Assembly (NCBI GenBank): GCA_011947345.1
Contig: JAAVTG010000261.1
Coordinates: forward strand, 1 to 64,000
DNA: 64,000 bases
From: Phytophthora quininea
Lineage: Eukaryota > Oomycota > Peronosporomycetes > Peronosporales > Peronosporaceae
Direction: 5' to 3'
The translations under genes and the position numbers were made by a program. Under the pieces are notes generated by a model, which saw only the letters and a list, made by a program, of their open reading frames with translations, was not told where the DNA came from and did no database searches. Positions 22,911 to 32,301 of the stretch are shown here, piece by piece. Each line of letters starts with the position of its first letter. Within the stretch, counting starts at the first letter, position 1.

Positions 22911-23624
22911 GAGCGCTCAGTGGCGATGGTTTCAAGCAAATTGCATTGTACGGAGGGGGAGAATCGTCACGAATGACTGAACTAACTCAAAGATTACCCA
23001 GTTTCAGTGGCGATTGCAACAGGATAATCGCCATCACGCAGTGGTGCCTAACACCTGATCGACAGTCACCCACATTTTTCCTTGGCCCAGATGCTCAAAC
23101 CTCGTGCGTTGGTGTTTATCCTCTCCCAGACGACAGCAGAATCGGCTAATCCAAAACCTCAACCTTGAACACGTCATTCGATTCCAATCTCGCTACGTGT
23201 CTGTGACGCTTTTTCCTACTATTGGTGAAGACAGCTATCCCTGACATGGTTTTCACACCGTGCGAGGCGGGGGCTTAGGGCTGGCATCGATACCGATAGC
23301 AATTCAAGTACAACGGGTAAAAGTAACTATGCAGTGGCTCCTGGGGAAGGCAAATATCTTCAAGGGGGCATGGAAACTCCGGCACAAATAGTAGGTCGCT
23401 TAACGAGTTGCGTTGTTTCTAATGAAAGATAGCGTCTTTGCCGGGCAACAAATAATTTGCACAAAACGCGAGATACCTCATGAGAGACTAGATTACTTGC
23501 AGAAGACTGATCGACACGGGAAAAACCAGCGATTTGGACAAGTGACCAGGTAAAACAAGACGAACATTGCAACGAAGTAAATTTCCTATCCTTCACGTGA
23601 ACGATTGTCACAGTCTCCTACTTA
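22911..23624. other. intergenic
   Basis: It includes the unknown 5' end of the M96-like gene and the 3' flank of the Harbinger-like transposase. No repeat end was recognised. Confidence 0.3.
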
Positions 23625-24934
23625 CTACAACTCCTCGGAATACTGCGTCAATGAATCTTCGCTTGCATCCTCTTCGCCTCCCAGATATTGAAGCGCAGTC
23701 TCCAGACGACGTTTCTTCTTGGCCCGACATCTTTTCTGCTGCTGACGCCTTTTTTCCTTGATCGACTTCCCCAGCGCAATTAATCTGTGCTGCGACTGTC
23801 GGTACCAGAGCGCGTTCTCATCACGTAAAGGGTTAATGGAGATGTTGTAGTTTGTAAGGGCGACGCACATCCGGAAGATGTCGTCGTACATGTCTTCACT
23901 CCACTTGAACTTGTGTGCTGTAACTTTCCAAAGGACGTTTAAACGACCAGAGAAATTCTCCACCAGGACACGATCGCTCGATACCTTGTCGTTGTTGACC
24001 TGGTCCAGACGGCTCAGATTCTTACCTTTCTTAGGATGGATGCTGCGAATGTAATTCGCCGTCCCTTGGTATCCTTTATCAGCCAAAAGTGCCCATTGAT
24101 CTGGAAATTTGTCGACCAAAGGGCCTTCGTCTCGCAAGTTCTCGTTGCCTGGCAGCTTCAGCATTCTTCCCAAATGGAAATCCTTGTTTGCCTTGAACAT
24201 CGTGATGTCGTGCGTAGCCCCCTTTGCGTGGTCAGAGCAGTTTATCGCGTAGCCATGCCCGTTGACGGACACCTCTACTTTGAGGCCGTAAAGATGATGT
24301 TTTCCACTGAAGTACTTGCCGTTTTCTTGGATAGAACCGCCAGGCCGCCAGCTTTGTTGAAACGTAACATCAACAGCGTACAGCGCGCTGGGGAAGTTCC
24401 TGAAGACATGACCAGACGTTATCGCGTTGCGCATGGTTGTACGGTCGCACTGAGCCTCAACTCGATCGGTGTACAGCTTCTCGGAGAGCGCTCGGATCAT
24501 CTTGGTGACAGTGTCCGTGAAAGTCGCAGTTGGGACAGTGAACATGGCGGCCATGTCCTCCCATGTACCTCCCGCCTGAAGCGTGGCGAGCGTCATGAAA
24601 AAGCGTCCTTCGGTTTAATGTCAGCGTGGTGACCGCGACCTACATGATACTTCACGAGAGCGTAGTCGCGCACAGACAACCAAAGCTCGTTGAATTCACG
24701 TAGCGAAAAGTTCGTCAGGGTCTTGATCCCACCAGAACCACCAAACTCGCGGTACTCGTCGAAGTATGGATTGTCTGTCATTTCGCTGTCGACGTCGTGA
24801 GGCCTTGTCGTGGGGAACTCACTCAGCTCTTCTTCGCGCTCGGCTTGAGCCTCGAGCAGGCGGGCAAGGACCTCGCTGACGTGTTGGTGAGATTGCTCTG
24901 GGGTGCGGACGACACAGGTAGCACGGCGCGCCAT
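23625..24934 (-). CDS. PIF/Harbinger-like DDE transposase (one frame break)
   Basis: ATG 24934 (MARRATCVVRTPEQS) opens the N-terminal helix-turn-helix-like part. The frame stops at 24593 but continues one base away as the catalytic part, with a T missing from a T run near 24600. The catalytic region shows a first Asp in YAVDVTFQQS, a second in LLADKGYQGTANYI and an acidic residue in RVLVENFSGRLNVLW, in the order expected for DDE superfamily endonucleases of the Harbinger type. The basic Lys/Arg-rich tail KRRQQQKRCRAKKKRR may bind DNA or act as a nuclear signal. I did not find terminal inverted repeats; a short inverted repeat upstream is listed separately. Confidence 0.75.
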
Positions 24935-25250
24935 CGGACTTGTGTCTTGTATATGGGCTCGATAAAGAGGCTGCAACTCGCGAAATGAGCTAGTTTCACG
25001 TCGGAAGACACGGCATTTCGGGAGAGACCTTGTTTTTCCCGTGGATCCTGCTCTCCCGAAAAAGCGTTCCTCATTTCCGGGGAACTATGTAACTACAGGT
25101 GTTGCCTGTATCTGATCAGATGCACTGTTTTCCAGCGGGTCGAGTGGAGGTCCCAGCAAACCATCCGATCTTCTACTAGTTACCGCCCAACTCGTCAAGC
25201 GTTCTAGTGGAACCGCAGATCTCCCCAGGATCCCGTCGCGAAAAAGCAAC
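24935..25250. other. intergenic, contains a short inverted repeat
   Basis: An 11-bp perfect inverted repeat (TTTCGGGAGAG at 25016-25026, complement at 25051-25061, 24-nt loop) lies upstream of the transposase. It may be a transposon terminus or a hairpin. No gene is seen. Confidence 0.4.
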
Positions 25251-25659
25251 ATGCCGAGCTGTCCACGAGGTACACGCGAGCTTCTAGTGGAAATGAGCCG
25301 AATGTTAGCACCAACCAAAGCAGAAGCGCTCGAACGAGAGAGAAAGACCAAAGAGAACTTGCCAAAGCTGGAAAAACTGACCGCCAGAACAACTAAAAAC
25401 CTGACTTACACCCCGAGAATTGATCATGGTAACGGTGGATTTGGAGGAACTAAACGGACCCAGCAGGCCGCCCGAAGACATCGTCCGTTTCTGGGGGACG
25501 TTTTCATGGGAAGGAAAGGCTACTGGCGATATTGATGAACTCCCCACTTCTTCAAATTGGCGAAACGATGGGGCGGTCCATCAAACTGCAACTCCGTTCA
25601 CCTCCACGGCTCCGCAACGATCACCAGTGGAAGCGTCTGACAAAGGACACGGTGGAAGG
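25251..25659 (+). pseudogene. 5' part of an unidentified ORF interrupted by the MULE
   Basis: Open frames at 25251-25535, 25420 onward and 25532 onward look like one coding stretch with frame changes: a charged helical segment (ALERERKTKENLPKLEKLT), then an acidic stretch and LRNDHQWKRLTKDTVEG. The last frame runs up to the target-site duplication. It continues in register after the element at 28919 (VEGTTQQQDCRITLERQD). No family was recognised; it could be an older transposon gene. Confidence 0.45.
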
Positions 25660-25743
25660 GGAAAACTATGGAGATCGAGGTTACGGAGATCGAGATGTGA
25701 AAGACGGTCCGAACCAAATTTGGTCAGACCAGATAGGACTAAA
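25660..25743 (+). repeat. MULE left terminal inverted repeat
   Basis: It starts GGAAAACTATGG and ends ..ATAGGACTAAA. It contains two GGAGATCGAG-like units 15 bp apart and the palindromic core AAATTT. Confidence 0.9.
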
Positions 25744-25874
25744 AATATTGTCGGATTTTTAGACTAAAATTCAGCTTAAAATACTCGGAAAAATGAGGCC
25801 TTAAAATAATCATGGTGAAGTCGAAATAGTCTGGGAAGTTGCAGTGCTTGATTTGCCTGGCCTCACTCTTCAAA

Positions 25875-28135
25875 ATGGAGACTCCAACAACAACATCAAT
25901 GTCTTCTTCTCGGTTTGAGATACCTCCCCTACCAGAACAAGAATTTCCGTCATTTGCTCAGGCTGAGGCAGCACTGCACGCGTGGAATCGGAAGCTGATA
26001 ATTGACGTAACAAAAGGCCATCACAAGAAAAACAAGGCACAGGAAATTCGACAGCGCGATTACAAGTGCGACAAGTACGGCCGCACGCAGAACAATTGTG
26101 GACTTCAGGACGAGGATCGCGTTCGTACGCAACGCGGCACCAGCAAAATCGGCTGCACTATGAAGATTCGGTTGGAAGCGGTTGATGCTAAAACCTGTGC
26201 CGGTCCTTGGAAGGTGGTTCATTTGAATGGGTCGCTGTATCACAACCATCCCCCATCCGAAGACGCAAGCATTCATCCAGGGCACCGACGTCGCGACATG
26301 GAGTGTGCAACATCGGGAGTTGTATCTATCTCGGATTTAATTGCCTCTCAAAGTGCGATTGGTGTTTCTCCCGAAATCGTCGTGGCCACGTTGCGTCAAG
26401 CGGATCCTCACACCGCGATTACAGCCAAGGATATTTCTAATCGCAAAGACGCTGACCGGCGTGAGCAATTGGCGAGCGACACACCGACCGAATTTCTGCT
26501 GAAACAGCTGGAAGAACACAATTTTTTTGAGTATGAAGTGAATCCTGAAACTTCGCGACTACGCTACTTGTTTTGGTCACATCCGGATATTCGCCAATTT
26601 TACTGCTGGCACTCCAACGTCTTGATTATGGATTGCACCTACAAGACCAACGAGTACGACCTTCCGTTGTTGAACATGATTGTCATCACGAACATGAACA
26701 CTGTACTTCCAATAGCTCAGTGCTGGCTACCAGGTGAGAAAGAGGAAGATTTCGTGTGGGCTCTCCAGCAGCTTCAGAACTTGATGTCGACACACAATAT
26801 CGCGTGGCCATCCGTTATTCTCACTGATCGAGATCTGGCTTGTATGAACGCCCTCGATCGTTTGTTTCCCGACGTCCCGTCCATGGTATGTCGTTGGCAC
26901 ATGAATCGAAACGTGCTTGCGCAGACGAGAACTGTACTGGGTCAAGTCCTTGTGGAGAACCCAGCTCCGGGTCAGGACAAGTACAAAAACTCGGTTGAAA
27001 CAGACGAATTCATGGTGCTCTACTATGCGGCGGCTGACGCCGAATCCGAACTCGAGTTCGAGTCCTGTTGTACGGCAATAAGGTCATACAACGTGGAACT
27101 AGCCGACTATCTCGATCTGCAGTGGTGGATGTACAAGACCAAGTTAGTGCGGTGCTGGACATCGCAGTATCTTCATTTCGGGTACCGTGATACGTCTCCA
27201 GTGGAAGGCACGCATTCCAAGTGCAAGCGTTGGCTGGTTTCTTGCAAGGGTGATTTGTTAACAGCTTTTAAGAAGCTTCTGCCGTGGTGGCAGACCTGTG
27301 TGAAAACGTGAGCCTTGCCGTGGAAAAGGACGTTAGCAGGGTTTCTCACAGGCTCCAGGATGACCGGTATTCAGCTGTTGTTCTCTTCGTAAGCCGGCAC
27401 GCCTTAGACAAGACCGCGGAGCTGTGGGCTAAAGCACACAATATTGTGCGGAACCAGGAACAAGTCGAAGCCTGCACTGGAAGGTTTAGACAAGCAAATG
27501 GAAGGCCCTGTGTCCACGACATCATGGGAATCATTAGGTCAGAGGGACAACTAAAGCTCCGAGTTCGAGATTATCATCGCCATTGGCTAACAAGGGGCGG
27601 TCACACCGAAGACGTCGGAGCGCGAGTCCTGGAGCCTGCGCCTCGGAGAATAGTAAAAGCGCACAAACGGCAGAAAACGCACAAGAAAAACCATGGAGCT
27701 TCAGGAACTGCGAGAATACCGACATTCAGCGAGCGAGTCGACTTGAACCATCCAGCTCCAAGCCCGACACCGCCGCAATATTTTACTGAGCTCCTTCTTG
27801 GCTCCAATAATGTGCGTTATAGCAGCGAATCGGCAACCCAACACGGCCGAAATCTGTCCATGAACGACATACTGAACCGTACCACGGGCGAAGACGAGGC
27901 AACTCAACACAAAAACGGTGACGAACAAGTTCAGGACGACGCTCCGCCCTATCTGCCCGACGTGTTACCTCCACGGGGTTGGGGAAACGCAGGCACAAGG
28001 CCTTTTAGGCGACGGAATGGTGACTCGTCACCTCGACTAAAAGCTCTAGGCGACAAAGAAAACCCAATTGAACAGATACATAACTTTTTCCTCAATATAA
28101 ATTCATGTTGCAATGGCAAACCTGCCTTTCTTTAG
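25875..28135 (+). CDS. MULE transposase (one frame break)
   Basis: ATG 25875 starts a protein with an N-terminal FAR1/WRKY-type zinc-binding region: spaced cysteines (YKCDKYG, NCGL, GCTMKI) and the HNHP motif. The catalytic DDE domain follows: VLIMDCTYKTNEY (first Asp), VILTDRDLACMNAL (second Asp), MVCRWHMNRNV (the C-x2-H signature) and SPVEGTHSKCKRWL (Glu). The frame stops at 27311, but one T missing near 27288 restores the continuation to 28135, which carries a Ser/Pro-rich charged tail. The zinc-knuckle SWIM motif often seen in MULEs is not obvious. Length is about 750 residues. With one base restored the element could be autonomous. Confidence 0.88.
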
Positions 28136-28374
28136 TGCAAGTTCGTCTTAAATAAAAAAGTAAGACGGGTTTTGGTTAATTAAGACAGGTTTGCGTGCAT
28201 TAAGATCGACTTTTGAGCAATTAAGAGACATTTGTGTAAAAATAAGACGGAATTTCGGACTGTGTAAGATCTGTTTTGGTGCGGGTCGTAACTCTGTAAA
28301 ACCATAAAAATAACATTCAAAAATTGACAGTAGAATAAAAATAACAGTTACTGAAACTCAACAATGAATTGTAT

Positions 28375-28762
28375 TTATTGTAGAGCCTTAAGACGAGCCT
28401 CTAGTTGTGATAGGTTACTCGCAGGAACAGGAGAAGCGTCTTTTAGCGACTCCAAACGAGTCTGCAAACTCGAGTCGATGGAGGTGTCGGTGCCAGGGAT
28501 CTTCGACAGTAGCGTGTCCAAAATGCTTGACAGGGAGTGCTTTCGTAAAGAAATACCCATCTTTTGCGCAAGTAATACGCTTTGTTCTGCGCCTTTCTTG
28601 TGTTCTTGCGCTGAACCTCTCGCTTCCTTTGCGCGCTCTTGGAACACCCGTTTTTCTTCTTCAGGTGCCTTCTTTAGAATACACCGTCGCCAATACCTTC
28701 TTACACTTCGGGCAGCGCCGATCAACAATGGCGCTGCCTTTCGGCTTCGCCTTCGGTGGCAT
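28375..28762 (-). CDS. MULE-encoded small zinc-ribbon/coiled-coil protein (one frame break)
   Basis: ATG 28762 opens MPPKAKPKGSAIVDRR, then a CPKC cysteine pair and a charged, Leu-rich helical half that ends at 28375. Near 28675 one base is extra (TCTAAAGAAG), which shifts the frame into the helical half. The position, just inside the right inverted repeat and opposite to the transposase, suggests an accessory element gene. Its function is unknown. Confidence 0.5.
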
Positions 28763-28831
28763 TTAGGAAACTGAACTAATTTGAAAGACGACAGAACGAC
28801 ATACACACAAGCAGACAACTGCATTTGTGCC

Positions 28832-28917
28832 TTTAGTCCTATCTGGTCTGACCAAATTTGGTTCGGACCGTCTTTCACACCTCGATCTCCGTAACCTCGA
28901 TCTCCATAGTTTTTCCC
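28832..28917 (-). repeat. MULE right terminal inverted repeat
   Basis: This is the reverse complement of 25660-25743, differing by one substitution (A/G in GAGATGTG) and an extra G and A at the tip. Confidence 0.9.
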
Positions 28918-29446
28918 GGTGGAAGGCACGACCCAACAGCAGGATTGTAGGATCACACTGGAGCGCCAGGATAATGGACTGTTCTGGAAGGTCAAATTAT
29001 TTTCAAACGCGAAACGGGACGCCAAGAAACTGGCAAAACACGGCGCAGAGATAGTTTTCGACGCAACCCCTGAACTACACGAAATCCCGTGGACTGTACC
29101 AGCGAAAACTAGGAACCGCAACATCTTGCGGAAACTAAGTCAAGCTGCGATATCGACAGAGCGCTGAGCCGCAATTACACCACATAATCACCAAGTTGGA
29201 ACTGAAAGCGGGGAAAAAGGATGGATCAGAGAAGTGCTCGGACAAACCCCGCAGCAATTTTGGCGATTTCTTTTACTCACTGGTTTGGATGTGCGGTATC
29301 CGAGGAAGAGACAGTTTAGTCGTGTAGGTGCTGGCCTGGCTGCAAGACTTCGTGTCCGTGAGGAGCCACTGCTGGTATGCCCGTTCATACTCGACAGAAT
29401 CGATGGACGTCCTCGCTTACAGCGTCAGTTCACGCGAATCGTTTGA
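28918..29446 (+). pseudogene. 3' part of the ORF interrupted by the MULE
   Basis: The frame 28919-29167 continues the host ORF of 25532-25659 once the element and one duplication copy are removed. It contains NGLFWKVKLFSNAKRDAKKL and ends IST. A further frame at 29234-29446 (WRFLLLTGLDVRYPRKRQ) may belong to it. No family recognised. Confidence 0.45.
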
Positions 29447-29722
29447 TCTCATGAAGACCAGTTCAGCTAGTATAGCACGTTTGATTCTTGTTTCTCTTGA
29501 GGCGATACCTGCAATGCTGAAACAAGACCCAGACTCATTCGGAATTAGTCCAAACCTGCATTTTGGCGCTTGCTGCTGGCATGAAGGCCATCAAAAACGA
29601 CACCGCGTGTGCTTCAAATGCGCTTATCCAAAAACCAAACGCTGTCGCAAAATAAAGCGCATTGATTTACTTCCAACGCGTTCCAACTGCTGTCGTCAGT
29701 CACTGAGGGCACTGCTAACTCT
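29447..29722. other. intergenic
   Basis: It includes a short frame with Cys and His residues (CCWHEGHQKRHRVCFKC, about 29571-29621). That could be a decayed zinc-finger stretch but is not supported further. Confidence 0.3.
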
Positions 29723-30966
29723 CTAATCCACAACGATCGACCACGGGTGCTCGCGACGGCCGTACTGGATGTCGGACAGCTCCTTCCACACACGCTCCGC
29801 CAGCTTTCCAGACTTGCCGTCCGTGCCTTCCAGCGGGATGGCCAGGTCCTCATTCATGTAGTTGATGGTCGACACGGGCGAGACGACGGCGGCCGTTCCC
29901 GAGCCGAACACTTCGATGATGCGGCCCTCCTTAGATGCCTTCTGAACCTGCTTCATGGTGATGTTGCCCTCCGTCACCTTGAACTCGTCCCACTCACGGG
30001 TCAAGTGCAAGATCGAGTCGCGCGTGATGCCAGGCAGAATGTCGCCGCGAGTGAGCGGCGGTGTGATGAGCTCCTTTTCACCCTGGTCGTTCACCCAGTG
30101 GATGAACAGGTTCATGGTCCCCACCTCGGTGATCTCATGGTCGGGGCCGAAGATCCACAAGTTCTGCGAGTAGCCCTGCTCGTGGGCGTCGTACTGCGGC
30201 AGGATGCCCGGCGCGTAGTTGGCGCCGACCTTGTAGCCGCCGGTACCTCCAGGCCAAGCGCGGATGTAGCGGTCGTTGGCACAGAGTTTGACCGGGTTGA
30301 AACCTTCCGGATAGTAAGGCCCCACAGGCGACAGGATGATAAAGAGCTTGGCCTTCTCAGAAGCACCGACGCCGATGGACGCTTGGGTGCTGATACCCGT
30401 CGGTCGAATGTACAGCGAGTAGCCCTCGCCCTTAGGGACCCAGTCACGGTCGATGCGGATGAGCTCGGCAAGGCATTTGGTGAGCTCATCACCGTCGAAT
30501 TCTGGCAGCAACAGTCTCTTCATGGAGCTGTTAAGGCGCTTCATGTTCATGTCCGGTCGGAAGAGACGAATGTGTCCGTCAGCGTCCACATAGGCCTTCA
30601 TACCTTCGAAACACTCAAGAGCATAGTGCAGCACAGCACTGGCCGGATCCATTTGGATGGGGCCGTACGGGTGGATCACCGGGTTGCCCCAGCCCTTGCC
30701 GAGCTCCCAGTCCACCTCCAGCATGTGGTCCGTGAAGGTCTTTCCGAACTTAAGCTGCTCCTTGGGCAGCTTGGCCTTAGGAGCAGAAGTACGCTCGATC
30801 TGGAGGTTGGTCACCTGGATAGTATTGATACGGTTAATCGTTAGAGGAATTGACGATGTTTTTAGTACTTTCCAGTACTAACCTTGATGTCAGGGCCGGT
30901 GGAGAAGGCGGCGCCAGCGCGCGGGGAAACTTTACGAGCCATGGCGGACGCAGCACGAGAGAGCAT
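29723..30966 (-). CDS. branched-chain amino acid aminotransferase, probably mitochondrial (2 exons)
   Basis: The enzyme transfers the amino group between Leu/Ile/Val and 2-oxoglutarate using PLP. Exons are 30966-30883 and 30814-29723, with a 68-bp intron (GTTAGT..TCCAG), giving 391 residues without a break. The first about 25 residues, MLSRAASAMARKVSPRAG, are Arg/Ser/Ala-rich like a mitochondrial presequence. Class IV features are LHYALECFEGMKAY, the PLP-binding Lys in GGYKVGANYAPG, and GTMNLF. The end EHPWS matches the family. The start could also be the in-frame ATG nine codons downstream. It is one of the cleanest genes in the window. Confidence 0.95.
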
Positions 30967-31416
30967 CGCAAGAGACGATCGGAGACCTGCGTTCCAGACG
31001 GCAAATGAAGGAATGACACGGAAGGTCGGCCGTTTTTGACTTATGAACATCGCAGTATACTAACCTCAAGTGTTTGGAGATATCATTTGGATACGCAGAT
31101 GGCAGTGACGTCGCCCTGCCCATCTTGTTGTACTTGCGGAATGCGCAAACTGCAACATTTCATTCTTGTGGCAAGGGAAAGCTGTCGGGTGTTTGATTCC
31201 AAAGAAATTTACTGTTTCCATGTTGGTGGTGGGGCAAAAGGCGATGGATACGCCTCCCAGAGATTCGCTACCGACCAAGGTAAGCTCCTCCATTCTTAGC
31301 CCGCGGTCTATTTCGGCTGTGTTGCGACGGTGCTGGTGGTTGCTGCAGCTTCGTGGACTCCCCATTCACCGTTTTACCAAGCCTTCGCCTACAAGCCTCA
31401 GCAACTAATCGACGCA

Positions 31417-32019
31417 ATGGGTGCCGCTGGATCCATCGAGAGCACGCCGTATGACGAGGCCAAGTTCCTGCAGTCCAAGACGGTGATGGAGTCGACTGCG
31501 AACGACGCCGAGAAGTTCGCCAAGCTGAAGTCTATTTGGGCGGAAGGAGCTGCTCCTGCTTCAGCGGCTGATACCCGCACCAAGAGTGTCAAGGAACTGT
31601 CGCCGCTAGATGCTGAGGAGGGTAAGGACAGCCACGCTCACAAAGAGGAGCACCACAAGGACGACCACGCCCAGAAGGAGGGCGAGCACAAGGAAGAGCA
31701 TGCTCACAAGGAGGGAGAGCACCACCACCATGAAGGCGAACACCACCACCACCACGAAGGCGATCACCACCACCACAAGGAGGACGGCCACCACCACCAC
31801 GACGGACACAAGGAGGAACATGCTCACAAGGAAGATCACGCTCACAAAGAAGAGAACCACGTCCACAAGGAAGAAACCCACGCGCACAAGGAGGACGGCG
31901 TTGCCGAGGCTCCAAAGGAGGCAGTACGTCCGACTCCTACGGTTTCAGCGTCTACCAGCGCGCTGCCCTCTGCCCAATCGCAGCACCAGGGCGAGAAACC
32001 GCTGTCGAAGGAGGCCTAA
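31417..32019 (+). CDS. His-rich repeat protein with N-myristoylation-like start
   Basis: ATG 31417 begins MGAAGSIES, a good N-myristoylation consensus (Gly2, Ser6). About 60 residues of ordinary sequence follow. About 85 residues built from repeats of HKEEH, EGEHHHH and HAHKED come next, then a Pro/Ser/Thr-rich tail. The repeats alternate His clusters with Lys and Glu and would bind divalent metals or change charge with pH; this is inferred from composition. An intron-like boundary (GTAAGC near 31281, TGCAG near 31350) lies upstream, so a longer first exon is possible. An AATAAA at 32106 is a possible polyadenylation signal. No enzyme domain is seen. Confidence 0.7.
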   Translation: MGAAGSIESTPYDEAKFLQSKTVMESTANDAEKFAKLKSIWAEGAAPASAADTRTKSVKELSPLDAEEGKDSHAHKEEHHKDDHAQKEGEHKEEHAHKEGEHHHHEGEHHHHHEGDHHHHKEDGHHHHDGHKEEHAHKEDHAHKEENHVHKEETHAHKEDGVAEAPKEAVRPTPTVSASTSALPSAQSQHQGEKPLSKEA

Positions 32020-32301
32020 ACGGCAGGAATTATCAACGGAACTATCCTTTCGAGTGCTCCAAGCGCAGACGTCTTGAAGAGATAACTGCGCTGCACCGAA
32101 TTCAAATAAAATGAATACTTTTTGCCAAACTACATGTAACTTGCTTGGCGACGCGTCATCGCTTGCTGATCTTGTAAAGCGCCTGCATCAATCAAAATGA
32201 TTAGATCTGCCTCCACCGTAAACATTTTGATGTGATGCACAACTCAGAAGCTGGAAGATCGCCATTGACACAAGAAATTTCTTCCTGTTGCTTGGCGACC
32301 G

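Larger units (their letters stand above)
25651..28926 (+). mobile_element. Mutator-like (MULE) DNA transposon with 9-bp target duplication
   Basis: The element spans 25660-28917. The inverted repeats at 25660-25743 and 28832-28917 match over 84/86 bp, with one substitution and a 2-bp length difference at the tip. It is flanked on both sides by GGTGGAAGG (25651-25659 and 28918-28926). A 9-bp duplication is typical of Mutator-like elements. It carries a transposase on the plus strand and a small coiled-coil ORF on the minus strand. The near-identical repeats and perfect duplication point to a recent insertion. Confidence 0.93.

Noticed and set aside
29747..30844. 365-codon open frame on the plus strand
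   Set aside because: It is the antisense of the BCAT gene; the minus strand carries the class IV aminotransferase motifs.
31610..32077. Thr/Arg-rich open frame
   Set aside because: Shifted reading of the His-rich repeat tract.
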